Below, one piece after another: positions 1 through 9,342 of a stretch of 12,379 bases of DNA. Within the stretch, counting starts at the first letter, position 1, and each line of letters opens with the position of its first letter. The notes beneath the pieces are model-generated. The model ran no database searches and was not told the DNA's origin. It saw nothing but the letters and a program-made list of their open reading frames with translations. Both the position numbers and the translations under genes were made by a program. The DNA is from Cylindrotheca closterium (taxonomy: Eukaryota > Bacillariophyta > Bacillariophyceae > Bacillariales > Bacillariaceae), in NCBI GenBank assembly GCA_933822405.4, contig CAKOGP040001972.1, forward strand, positions 1 through 12,379, read 5' to 3'.

Positions 1-199
1 TCAAAGGAGGAATGAGAGATACCAAACCTGCGCCAAAACCCTTTTGCTAGTGTGCTCTTCTGGTCCTGTATGGAGCCCATGTCATTTGCATTTTGCTCAT
101 CAGCATTCTTGATATAGACATTGGAGAGCACTCACAAGCGACGAAATCACAGCAGACAGTGATGGCCACAAAGTGAAAGGGGAGTACGATGCAGACTCC
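1..199 (+). other. Unresolved 5' region of the Ulp1 gene
   Basis: The reading frame of the downstream gene is open from 113 (just after a TGA at 110-112) through 200, with no ATG between. The residues encoded here are hydrophilic and protein-like. A TAG at 115-117 (context TTCTTGATATAG) could be an intron acceptor, so an upstream exon may exist, possibly outside the window. No strong GTAAG donor is seen in bases 1-112, so no first exon is proposed. A short ATG frame beginning at base 12 closes at a TAG at 48-50 and is not credited. Confidence 0.35.
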
Positions 200-3100
200 A
201 TGGCCTTCGTCACAGCTGTCGTGAGGGACTTCCGGATGTTCAACTCCGTTGAAGGGATAAAGTTCAGCCCAACTCATGCGAATAGAGCGCCAAGGAACAT
301 TCGAATTGCCATGCCAACAAGCAGCAGGAGGAACTTCACTCCCTGCTATGCAGATGGAAGCGAACCAAAGAAGGGAAGCAACACCCCTACAATTGACGAG
401 TTTCCAGGTCTCAACATTGCAAAGGTAATGTTCAAGGGTGCACTAACGGCGCACATGTCCCTTCATATCATCAGCAATGGCAACGTAATTGGCACAAGCT
501 GTCCAACGGCCTTGCCTCGAACGTGGAATTTCGCGTTTTGCGAAGCCATCCGAAATTACAGGACCACAGAGACATTTGAAGCGGTCGAATGGGGAGAGGA
601 ATCCCGGAAGTGGCAAAATGGACTTGCTGGAAAGTTATACGCTTTCCGCCTTGATGGCAACAATGACGTCAATGTTGACGCCAGCGTCTATGGGAAGGTG
701 TCCATCTTTTTGCTGGAGATGATCTTCGACGTCATTAAGCTGATCGCAGATGGCACATGGACAGCTTCCCTCATCCCTGAGGGTGTGACCAGCCAAGCTG
801 CCAAGATGATTGTACACAATTCCTGTTTGGTTGTGCAAGCTGCGGGGTTCAAAGATTGCTGGCCAGGAATGGTAGCGACTCTCGATGCTGCTACAAGACG
901 ATCGATGTCACTGCCACCAGCCCCCCACCTAGCGATGGATCGAGCCTCTTGGGAAACCTATAACAAGTATTTGCAGAACTGTTTCCAGATTACATACAAG
1001 AGAGCACGTGCATTCTTCTTCAAGAAGAACGTGGAAGACAATTTCTCAGACTCTGCCTTTTGTGCAATCGATATAGCGGTGGTCTTCACTTGTGCTGATC
1101 TGAGATACAACTTAATTCCAAGTGGTGTCGCGGCAGGAGAAATTGTTCGATCAGCGGCCAAGGCCCGAAAACAAAATATCACTATGCCAGCAGAAGACTC
1201 GGATAATGAGGGAGAAGATGTGCTAGATCATTCAGCCGAGGAAGAAGAAAATGGTAACAATGGGAGAATACCAAATACTACCCTCGAGAGGGATTCCGAG
1301 AGCGAGGACGGCAATGAATCTGAATCAGAGCCAGACCCTTTGTTTGACCAAGAAATAGGAGCTAATGACGAAGGAGATGGCAACAATGAGAGATTGCCAA
1401 CTGCGAGCTTTGACACCACAGCTGAAGAAAATGGCAACTTGAACGGTAGCTCCGACGATGAATTACTTGTCGAGTCGGTTGTGTTTGATTGGCTGCGTGC
1501 GCACGGGTTCAGAAAATGGATTAGGACGAGGTTCCCACTACATGGCACAACGGGACGTATATGGTCTAACTTTCAGCAAAGACCGGGAGTGAGACTGGAG
1601 GTCATGATTACGGATGACGGCCGACTCATTGTCCTCGCATATCTAAGCGACAGGGCTTGCCCAATTGTCCAAATTTACGAGCCATCCACTCGGGCTGGAC
1701 TTCAAGACAAAACGGAGAAAGATTTAAGAAGGCAAGCAAGACAAATTCCTCAGATGATTGCTAGATTTGTCTCGGAGGTCGAAGGTATCATTGCTGCTGC
1801 CCATTCTGCAACAAAGAAGAAAACAAATGGGAGAGATCTTAACATGTTTGAGCTTATCCGGGAGTCGTTTAGAGTCTTGGACTCGTGGTTGGAGAGGTTG
1901 AAGGTTCACACGATGCAGACAAGGTATGAACTAACCTTTGCAACGGCTCTTGCAAACAGTGATGAAAACGAAAAGATATCTGTTCCCATTGCCGATGGCG
2001 AAACCCCTGTGTCCTGCCTATCCTTCGTTCGACGGCGAGATCTCTATGAAGGGCTCAAACTTCATGTGGACCATCATCGCTATATACTTGTTCAGGGGCT
2101 TTGTGCGATGGAGAAAAATCCACAGCTCAAGGAGCTGCTACCAAATCCAGTGTGGGCAGCCTACATGGCAGCGGCGGAAGTACTCGTGCTGCTTCTTGGT
2201 GCTGGGGCCGGTTCCAAATGGAGCATATTAGAAAGGAGCATCCAGCGGGCGAAATCCAACGAAGAAAGCGCTCCTAACACACCTTTCCACTATGACAACA
2301 ACTGGTGGGATGTTCACCCTGATTTCATTCAGGTGGTGAGCACGGACGAGGAATGGAGCACTTGGGCTTGTGTCACAGAAGGAGTCGATCCAAGCACATG
2401 CAATATACAAATGATGGATCGGCGCCTGAGGGCACTGCGGGCAGTTGATGACGATGACGAGGGGGAAGAGGAACCAGATGAATTCCTAGACTGGCTCCAA
2501 GAAAAATTGCCTGTCCACCAGATTGAAGGACTGAAAGGGCTACGAAATCCCACCCAATATCGCAAATGTGTCCAAATGATGTATATGGAATTTATCTACG
2601 CAGGAGATCCCACATCGACCACGGCCAATTCAATGTTTCAAGCTGTGAACTGGGCGGCTGTGGGGGCGACACCAAGAGCCGTTGTGAAGCTTTATGAAAG
2701 GTGCGCAAACGTCATCGTCGCTCTCTATAGAGTTGAACTGGCCGAAAGAATTACTGCATTTTGGAACAGCACTCACAAGCGGAGCCTTCGTGGCGGTTTC
2801 AACATGAATGATGCCACAAAGGCCATTTACCGTGCCAAGACTAAGCTTCAAATTATTGATTGTGTCCTTGTCCACCTCGATGCCACCTGGCCCTCTCCCA
2901 TCATATTTTGTCCAAAACCAATAGGAGATGCAGGTAAGATTGGGCCACTTGGTGCTCAAGAACAAATCTATTTTGTGCGCATGTCCTAATGACCCTTGTT
3001 TCTTTGCTACTTGCAGCCGAAATTTACACTTACCTGACAGGCTACCCCTCAGGATCTGCATTCCCAACCTCGGTCCCAACTGGTCAAGGTTGGGTTAGTC

Positions 3101-5633
3101 TTGGGGTTCCACGCGCTTTGATCGCCCTAGGTCGGATGTGCGGCATGGTGAAGGAGGTTGCAGAAGATGTCATAAGAGCATTTGGTGGAAGGAACCCTTT
3201 CCGTGATGTGTCCGTCTTTCAGCATTTCCTTGCTTCAGAGCTTGCCAAGCATGGCTCATTGGAGGACCCAGCATTCATCTTCAAATCTCGCAAAAGCGAA
3301 TTGCGGATGGAGCAATCAAATTGCCTACTTATAGCATACAACAGCAGCTCTGAGTTTACGGCCCTAACAAGGCCTTTTGTCAAAAAACCAGAAACAAACC
3401 CCGATGACATCCAAAGGGACTCGTTTGCAGGAAACTTCCTTACCATCTCTCACACTAGGCATTTCAATTTGCTAAACAATTTGAGTCGGCAACTGGCAGA
3501 AGAGCACCGCGGCCCGTTCGACCAAATGTACCTGACCAATGGCAGCCCAACCCATAATTCATGTTGGTCCTGCCCTCACATCCTGCTTCTGCAAGCCTAC
3601 ATCATTTTCTTCTATAGAAACCAGGGCATGGCATATAGCCATAGCCAGATGATTATGCCAACAGACTACAGCAACGTTATTGGAGCAATCTACACATCAC
3701 CGTCGAAGATAAAATATGTTACGAAGGAGATTATGAAGCCAGGCCTTTTCAAGTCATCTCTTCAATTGTATCAAGAGCCAGATACCTTTGAAAAGTTGGA
3801 GGTCTTTGCAAAGACTAAGTGGGAGGTCCATGGTGATCTGATACGAGTGGCAGTCAAGTCTTTGAAGTCACCCAAAGAACTGATGAAAGTTGACACCCAC
3901 CAGGATGCATTATTGGCAAGTCGCCCCAAATCGGACACACTCTCCTTCCATCTAAAGGCGATCCAAGTGCAGATGTCCGATACCAGAAAGGCAGATGCAA
4001 ACCGACTATCTGTGGCCACCTTCATCGTTTCCAAATTTGGCATCGTTTCCGAGGAATTTTTGGGACTACTGGAGAGTATTCGGAACGATTTGAGGTATCA
4101 TATCGACAGATACCACAAAGATCCTAGCCCATGCAATTTGGATTCCTGTTCCGAAGTAGTGAAGAGATATGGGGCAAATAAGAGTCATACTTACTTCAAA
4201 TTTGACCCAGCAGGTTGCAAACCGCCTCCTGATCACGGAGGTCCGCGACCAATTCGAACCGGGCACTACAGGGAACCAATAATAAGCACCCCTGAGAAAC
4301 GATCTCTCCCATCAATTCAAAGCCAGCACGATGGAGTGTTGGGTCGTGACCTTGGTTTCCACAATACATCCTTATTTCACACCCCCACAAATTTGAAAAT
4401 TCCAGCGGTAGAAATCGGCAACAGCAATGAACGGCCAATCACTTATTCGGATGACAAAAATGAAGATCATCTTGGTTTCCACAATAAATCATTATTTCAC
4501 ACCCCCACAAATTTGCGAATTCAAGTGGTAGAAATCGGCAACAGCAATGAACAGCCAATCACTTATTTGGATGACACTAATGAAGATCATCCAACCCAAG
4601 ACGGACTCAATACGTCATTAGATGGGTACAATCAACGTCAACTTCCGCAGGGAACCAAACATCCCACAGCAACTGGCTTCAGGGAGTCGTTATCATGTCA
4701 TCCTGGTAGCATGATGGTCCATCGGATTCTCTCCGTTCCTTTGTCACCCGACGATTTGGCCATAATCAAGGACAAAATGGAAAGCACAGATGACCCAGAG
4801 TTGAAATTCAAATGGCTTGGATTGGAAGGCATGGATCTTGCATCATTCTGGACCCTCAAGCCTAGAATTTGGCTGAGAGGCCAGGTTGTAGACTACTACA
4901 TGAAATTATTGCAAATACGGAACGATACAGACTATGCTGGCAGTGGCTTTTGCTTCTTGGATTCGAACTTTTACACAAGACTAATGAACAATGGTATTCG
5001 TGCAAGGAGATCTCCGACCTACAACCGCTACAATTATGAATTGGTGGAAAGTTGGGTCAGCGGGAGGTTTGATGCTGGGGTCATATTCAACCACACAAAG
5101 ATCATCATCCCAATCAACCAAGATGACAGTCACTGGATTTGTGCAGTCATTTCTTTGAAAGAGAAAAATATTCAAGTTTACGATTCTATTAGAGGTAAAC
5201 GAGCTGGACCGCAAATCATTCAAAATCTCATGAGATACCTAGATGACGAACATTCGAGCTTGCATGTGACTGGTTTGCCCAACAAAGAAGCTTGGCAGTC
5301 AATTTGCACAAATGCAGACACTCCACAACAACAAAATGGTAAGTTACACCTTTGTGAGCAACGCCGCAACTCAATTCTCTACGAGTATTCAACTATGTTC
5401 CAAATCAATTTCCAGGGTATGACTGTGGTGTATTCACCTGTCTATTTGCAGACTGCGTTTCCCTTGGTGTCCCTATGGCCTTCGACCAGAGTGACATTGA
5501 TAATAATGCTCGACAAAAGCTTGCGCTTGCAATTTTGAATGATCGACCCATTCTACAGCCAAGAGCAGCCCAACAGCAGCAGCCAATTTTGTCTGACCAA
5601 GCCATTAGTATCCCATTTGTATCTCCTAGTTGA
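200..5633 (+). CDS. Large protein with C-terminal Ulp1/C48 cysteine protease domain, three exons
   Basis: Three exons (200-2933, 3017-5338, 5416-5633) join in one frame of about 1757 residues from the first ATG. The C-terminal ~170 residues are a Ulp1-like (peptidase family C48) domain. His1617 lies in 'DSHW', Asp1634 in 'VYDS', Gln1683 and Cys1689 in 'PQQQNGYDCGVFTC'. The His-Asp spacing of 17 and Gln-Cys spacing of 6 match yeast Ulp1. This family cleaves SUMO or related ubiquitin-like modifiers, so an isopeptidase or processing role is inferred. Residues 1 to ~1450 are unrecognised. They include an acidic low-complexity stretch (~329-423), a second acidic patch (bases ~2446-2487) and a 40-residue tandem duplication (4351-4590). 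A Gln-rich tail follows the protease. Ulp1 domains on long unknown proteins are common in DNA transposons, but no transposase motif was seen. The start is uncertain: the frame is open back to 113, so an upstream exon is possible. Confidence 0.85.
2934..3016 (+). other. Intron 1 of the Ulp1 gene (83 bp, phase 1)
   Basis: The donor is CAG|GTAAGA at 2934 and the acceptor TTGCAG ends at 3016, preceded by a pyrimidine-rich tract. A branch-like TCCTAATGAC lies about 28 bases before the acceptor. The intron contains the in-frame TAA at 2987-2989. Its length is not a multiple of three, and removal joins the two long reading frames exactly. The overlapping stop and ATG at 2987-2991 are therefore intronic and not a gene boundary. 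Confidence 0.88.
4351..4590 (+). repeat. Two tandem 120-bp copies inside the Ulp1 gene
   Basis: Copies 4351-4470 and 4471-4590 abut exactly, both starting CTTGGTTTCC and ending TGAAGATCAT. Comparing them base by base gives 10 differences in 120 (about 92% identity). Each copy encodes 40 residues in frame. Seven residues differ and only one base change is silent, so the copies are diverging mostly at replacement sites. They lie in a Pro/Thr/Asn-rich linker before the Ulp1 domain. Confidence 0.95.
5339..5415 (+). other. Intron 2 of the Ulp1 gene (77 bp, phase 1)
   Basis: The donor GTAAGT starts at 5339 and the acceptor TTTCCAG ends at 5415. Splicing after the first base of a Gly codon turns '...PQQQN' into 'PQQQNGYDCGVFTC', the catalytic Gln/Cys motif of Ulp1 proteases. 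This is strong internal proof of the intron. Unspliced, the frame stays open to 5538 but the catalytic Cys is lost. Confidence 0.92.
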
Positions 5634-5873
5634 ACATGCGGCTTTCACTCTCAAAATGAATAGCCTAATACGCCACTCGCCGAAAAAGAATAAAAAATAG
5701 ATACAATACTATAGTGTTACGAAACATACCGTACGTTATAATATGTTCAATGGAATGTGCCAATCGATGGTATATGACCGATTCGACTAAAAGTCATTAT
5801 CATTCCATTCCAACACTCCATTCCAGCCCTCCATTTTTCCGGGTTACTGTCTAAAATCACACAATAACATCAC
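5634..5873. other. Intergenic region between the Ulp1 gene and the 959-codon gene
   Basis: This 240-bp AT-rich spacer holds the 3' end of the first gene and the 5' flank of the second. AATAAA at 5689-5694, 56 bases after the stop, could serve as a polyadenylation signal. A 9-bp inverted pair, AATGGAATG (5749-5757) and CATTCCATT (5801-5809), and several ATTCCA repeats (about 5801-5825) lie upstream of the next ATG and could be regulatory. No gene is seen. Confidence 0.5.
5689..5694 (+). terminator. Possible polyadenylation signal AATAAA
   Basis: A canonical AATAAA hexamer lies 56 bases downstream of the TGA at 5631-5633 in an A-rich stretch. Placement fits the 3' UTR of the Ulp1 gene. Hexamers of this kind occur by chance in AT-rich DNA, and diatom polyadenylation signals are often degenerate. 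Confidence 0.35.
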
Positions 5874-8753
5874 ATGTCGGAAGAATTCGGGAAAAGGGCT
5901 CGAAAGGAAATGTTGCTTCTCGCTCCTAGTGCATATGCTTCAGATGTTGGAAAGGAGAGTGCAACCCTTGTTGACTTTATGATTGACGTTTTGCAGTTGC
6001 AGAAAAGATCAATTTGGGAAGATTTGAATACAGAGAATAAGGCAAAGCGGATCTTTTGGCAGGCAATAATCAGCTGTTTGGAACACAGTACTACCTACAC
6101 TGCCTTGACAAAGGCCATGCCAGGATGCAAATACAGTCTTTACCAGATTGCAATTGATGAAAAGAGACGCAACAAAAACAAATGGAACGATCTTATGAAC
6201 TTTCTATCCAAAGGGAAATATATGTTCCCTGAACAAGAAGACGATGAGGCAGCTACAACCATGCTTATATTTATTAAATCCACAAACTTTGGAACGATGC
6301 TGCCCGAACTGAGGCAAGAGGTCACCAAAGAGTCATTTGCAAAGCTCAAACTCATCGATTACTATATCAATCGCATCATCGATTGGTTGACCAAAACTAT
6401 AATGATGTACTATGTTTGGGGTGCGAGAAATACCCGACAAAACAACAAAAACAATGATGACCCATTCATCAAGAACATCCTCGAACACCGCGTTGGGAGC
6501 ATCATATTTGAGGTACTGGCGAAATGGGGATTGGTGATCCAAGGCAAACAACCGGCATTGTGCATTGAGCAGCAACCGATTTCTGAGTACCCCAATAGTG
6601 TTGAATCAAACTTGTTTGGCTACGTGAAACGGGCGACTCTCCTCATGGAGAGTGGACGCTACCAGTTTGACCACAACCTTGATAGCATCCAAGTTGGTCC
6701 TAAATTTGGAACACCACAGTCTGTATTACAGAATACAAAGATCAAAAACATTATGGGATGTCTGCAAAAGGTTGTCGATGAGCAGTATACACCGAAAACG
6801 GTTCTGGTTATTGGAATGATAACGCTAGCGATTCCTCCATTTCCCTTTCATGCTGCCAAAGACATGCTGTCAGAAGCCATACACAATAGCAAGCTAGAGG
6901 AAGAAGAACTTTGCGACTGGGCACGATTGAGTAAGCTGCAAGAGACGCCCAATGTTCATGTTTTTACGATCTCATTTGAGGAATGCCGAAACAAGCATTA
7001 CTATGGATTCCACCCTCATCTCCATAAAAGGTTGGACACCCAGGATACCGGCACTACGCTTGTGGCAGCAGCAAGAGCTATGTTAGAAGAGTATGGACTT
7101 GATGGATTTGATCAAATTTGCATCGATTACTTCAACCCCCAAAAAAAATATGTTGTTGGACCGCAATGCAGTGTTTCGAAACTGGCTGAGTTGCTCAAAC
7201 CTGATGGAGCAATGTACATCCCTTTTGAAGGAAGTTGTCTGGAGTTCCGGGATGCACACGGTCCATTCGAAGAGACCAGCCTGAAAATAGAACCGTTTCA
7301 GCTTGACACAGAACACTTGCTCTGGAATGCGGCACAAGCTGTCCCTCCATGTTTCTTGGAATGCCGTGACACCTCTCTTATTATTGAACCTCATTTCAAG
7401 ATATGTAGGGCCAATAGCCGGTTAGAAGATTGTTTCAATTCCGAAATATTGAAATGGGCTACAGACCACCAAATGCATGTGGAGACCAGGGCCAGGCACA
7501 AGCGACAATGCTCGAACTCATCACCCGACTTTGAGCTTCAAATTGCGGACGAGGGAAAGAAAGCAAAAACTAAAAACCATATGACAGTCGGAGCTAAGAA
7601 CACCTATCCTAAAGAGCGGAAGACTGCAAATTCGGACTGGACCAAAACAGATGCAAAGCTTGTGGTCCAGACAGTTCCACACTTTTTCAAGGACACACTT
7701 CTCCTTGTTATTGCGCATGGAGGCTTGTTTACAAAAGGTACTTTGCGGGAATTCCAAAGTTTGTTGATTAGCTTGTCCAAACCAAACCAGATGGTCCCAT
7801 TTGATGACATGAAAAAACAGCTGGAAGCCAAGGTCGGTCGCTTTGACGAATTCCGCGCAAAAAGTTTCAATAATGAAAACGCTGACCCTTACAACTTTTT
7901 GATTGTCAGGCCAGGGCTTATACAAGGAGTGGTACATGCTCTAGAACAAGCTGCAAAAGACGATACAAAACTGAGCTGGAAGGGAATTGCAAAGACAGCA
8001 GAGGAAGTGACTTTTTCTAACAATCATGGTCTCCCAATTCAAAGCAGAAGCCAGTTATGCGGCCGTTACTTCATGTTCTTCTCGGCAGATCAAAAGAAAC
8101 ATGATCCTGGAGCACAGCTTCCAGACGATTGGAAAACGCTTGGTAAAAATTTGATTGACAATGCGACAATGTCTCTGATTGATGAGCTGGCGTTACATGC
8201 AGCTCAAGTCATTTATGAGGATTTGGCAAAGATTCCATGGCAAAACTTGATCGCCGTATTCCTTGTTCACCCGGGAATCGTTGAGACCAACAAGGCATAC
8301 CACCAGCGCCTTCACTATGATAGGCCAAGACCTCAAGAAGGGAGGACGTTCTACATTCATGTCCCCCTCACTACTGATGGCATGATGCTGAGAATACTCC
8401 CATCTGTAGCACAGAAGGGCTCTGGAAAACAGAGTGAGTTCGTCTTTGTTCCCTTCGGCTGTGCTCTCGCTATTCCAGTGAATCTCGCCCATGCCGGCGT
8501 CTATTCCAAGCCTGGAAGCGATATCATCAACAGGCGATTGCACATAGTAGTCACAGAGAGAGCAACCCAAAGTTTGTTCACTCAGAGCGAACAGTTGGAT
8601 TGTGTAGGCCTCGACGACGAATGTCTTCCAAAGAAGACCTTTGAAAACGCAATGGAACCAACTTCCGAGCAGAAGGAGTTTGCTGATATGTATCTGATGC
8701 TTTATAGACCAATGCTGCAAAAGGCTTTGCAGCACCCCTGTCGTCTTCGGTAA
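5874..8753 (+). CDS. 959-residue protein with C-terminal 2OG-Fe(II) oxygenase-like domain
   Basis: An uninterrupted ATG-TAA frame of 959 codons with no intron needed. The C-terminal region (~790-905) resembles the double-stranded beta-helix of 2-oxoglutarate/Fe(II) oxygenases. It has His814-x-Asp816 in 'LHYD', a distal His873 in 'NLAHAG', and Arg887/Arg888 about 14 residues on. The HxD-to-His spacing of 57 is normal for that fold. Residues ~305-450 show a weak class I methyltransferase-like pattern: a hydrophobic strand with Gly ('VLVIGMI', 310-316), 'FDQICIDYF' (412-420) and 'LLKPDGAMYIPF' (from 440). The glycine motif is degenerate, so this may not be an enzyme. Two basic clusters (538-544, 562-567) could be nuclear localisation signals. 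The N-terminal 300 residues are unrecognised. Substrate is unknown. It lies 240 bp downstream of the Ulp1 gene on the same strand. Coding is near certain; the oxygenase call is moderate and the methyltransferase idea weak. Confidence 0.8.
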   Translation: MSEEFGKRARKEMLLLAPSAYASDVGKESATLVDFMIDVLQLQKRSIWEDLNTENKAKRIFWQAIISCLEHSTTYTALTKAMPGCKYSLYQIAIDEKRRNKNKWNDLMNFLSKGKYMFPEQEDDEAATTMLIFIKSTNFGTMLPELRQEVTKESFAKLKLIDYYINRIIDWLTKTIMMYYVWGARNTRQNNKNNDDPFIKNILEHRVGSIIFEVLAKWGLVIQGKQPALCIEQQPISEYPNSVESNLFGYVKRATLLMESGRYQFDHNLDSIQVGPKFGTPQSVLQNTKIKNIMGCLQKVVDEQYTPKTVLVIGMITLAIPPFPFHAAKDMLSEAIHNSKLEEEELCDWARLSKLQETPNVHVFTISFEECRNKHYYGFHPHLHKRLDTQDTGTTLVAAARAMLEEYGLDGFDQICIDYFNPQKKYVVGPQCSVSKLAELLKPDGAMYIPFEGSCLEFRDAHGPFEETSLKIEPFQLDTEHLLWNAAQAVPPCFLECRDTSLIIEPHFKICRANSRLEDCFNSEILKWATDHQMHVETRARHKRQCSNSSPDFELQIADEGKKAKTKNHMTVGAKNTYPKERKTANSDWTKTDAKLVVQTVPHFFKDTLLLVIAHGGLFTKGTLREFQSLLISLSKPNQMVPFDDMKKQLEAKVGRFDEFRAKSFNNENADPYNFLIVRPGLIQGVVHALEQAAKDDTKLSWKGIAKTAEEVTFSNNHGLPIQSRSQLCGRYFMFFSADQKKHDPGAQLPDDWKTLGKNLIDNATMSLIDELALHAAQVIYEDLAKIPWQNLIAVFLVHPGIVETNKAYHQRLHYDRPRPQEGRTFYIHVPLTTDGMMLRILPSVAQKGSGKQSEFVFVPFGCALAIPVNLAHAGVYSKPGSDIINRRLHIVVTERATQSLFTQSEQLDCVGLDDECLPKKTFENAMEPTSEQKEFADMYLMLYRPMLQKALQHPCRLR

Positions 8754-9342
8754 CAAATGAATATATATAGAGAGAATTTATCTTCTTGTTTGCTCCGACT
8801 AAGTAATAGCACATATGCGAAGTAGGATATGTAAGATTAGAAGTTCTTCTTCTATAATCGTATCAGCTCCGGGCTTCAGAAGGTTCAGAACTCAACTGGA
8901 GGGTCCTGTGGCGGACCTGTTCAAGGAATCTCCGGTGGTGCTGGGCGAATGCTCAACTCGCCTTTCACAAAACACTTGTTGGATCTCAGAAGGCCACTGG
9001 AGAGGCCAATGATGATGGTGAAGCAGGGGCATCGATCCAGTAGCAACCACATCTGCACTTTGCACTGGGCGATGTTGAAGTGAAGTGGAACTAGCTCTAG
9101 TGGCTCTGGTGGTGCTGGACAACAGTTTGATTGGTTGCTAAACTGGAAACAGAAGAGAAAGTACCTGTTAATTGACTAACAATACTATTACTGTAGCATA
9201 ATGGTAGCAGCTTACTAGAAGTTCATGCCATTTTCGCATTTGTCTGCAGCGTATTATCATGTCTACAAAATTTGTTGTTACCCTTCATGCATAGTATGTA
9301 CTATTATCGACTTGGGACAAAACCTCTACTACTATTGGGGAA
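8754..9342. other. Gene-free spacer between converging genes
   Basis: This is the region between the ends of two convergent genes and should contain both 3' UTRs. Short open frames here show no recognisable motif. An 11-bp direct repeat GGTGGTGCTGG occurs at 8934-8944 and 9108-9118, and similar CTGGGCGA pieces recur at 8941 and 9066. A tRNA A-box-like string TAGCATAATGG lies at 9194-9204, but no tRNA cloverleaf can be formed around it. No AATAAA is seen just after either stop. Confidence 0.5.

Noticed and set aside
173..199. GTG at 173 as start of the first gene
   Set aside because: Nuclear eukaryotic genes rarely start at GTG; the first ATG is at 200, and the frame is open further upstream anyway.
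2987..2991. Overlapping TAA/ATG suggesting coupled termination-reinitiation between two cistrons
   Set aside because: It lies inside an intron with consensus donor, branch-like site and acceptor, and splicing joins both sides in one frame.
7970..8075. Myb/SANT-like pattern ('SWKGIAKTA' and 'RSQLCGRYF') in the 959-residue protein
   Set aside because: The spacing between the aromatic residues (30) is longer than the usual 18-20 and no first helix with a matching Trp is present.
200..8753. Assignment to a named DNA transposon superfamily
   Set aside because: No transposase catalytic motif, SWIM finger, terminal inverted repeat or target-site duplication could be identified by reading the window.
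8815..9122. Short plus and minus open frames between the two convergent genes
   Set aside because: No domain, low complexity, and no gene-like context; treated as untranslated spacer.
9187..9260. tRNA-like A box TAGCATAATGG followed by a GTTCATGCC B-box-like string
   Set aside because: The two boxes are too close together (about 24 bases) and no acceptor or anticodon stem can be paired.
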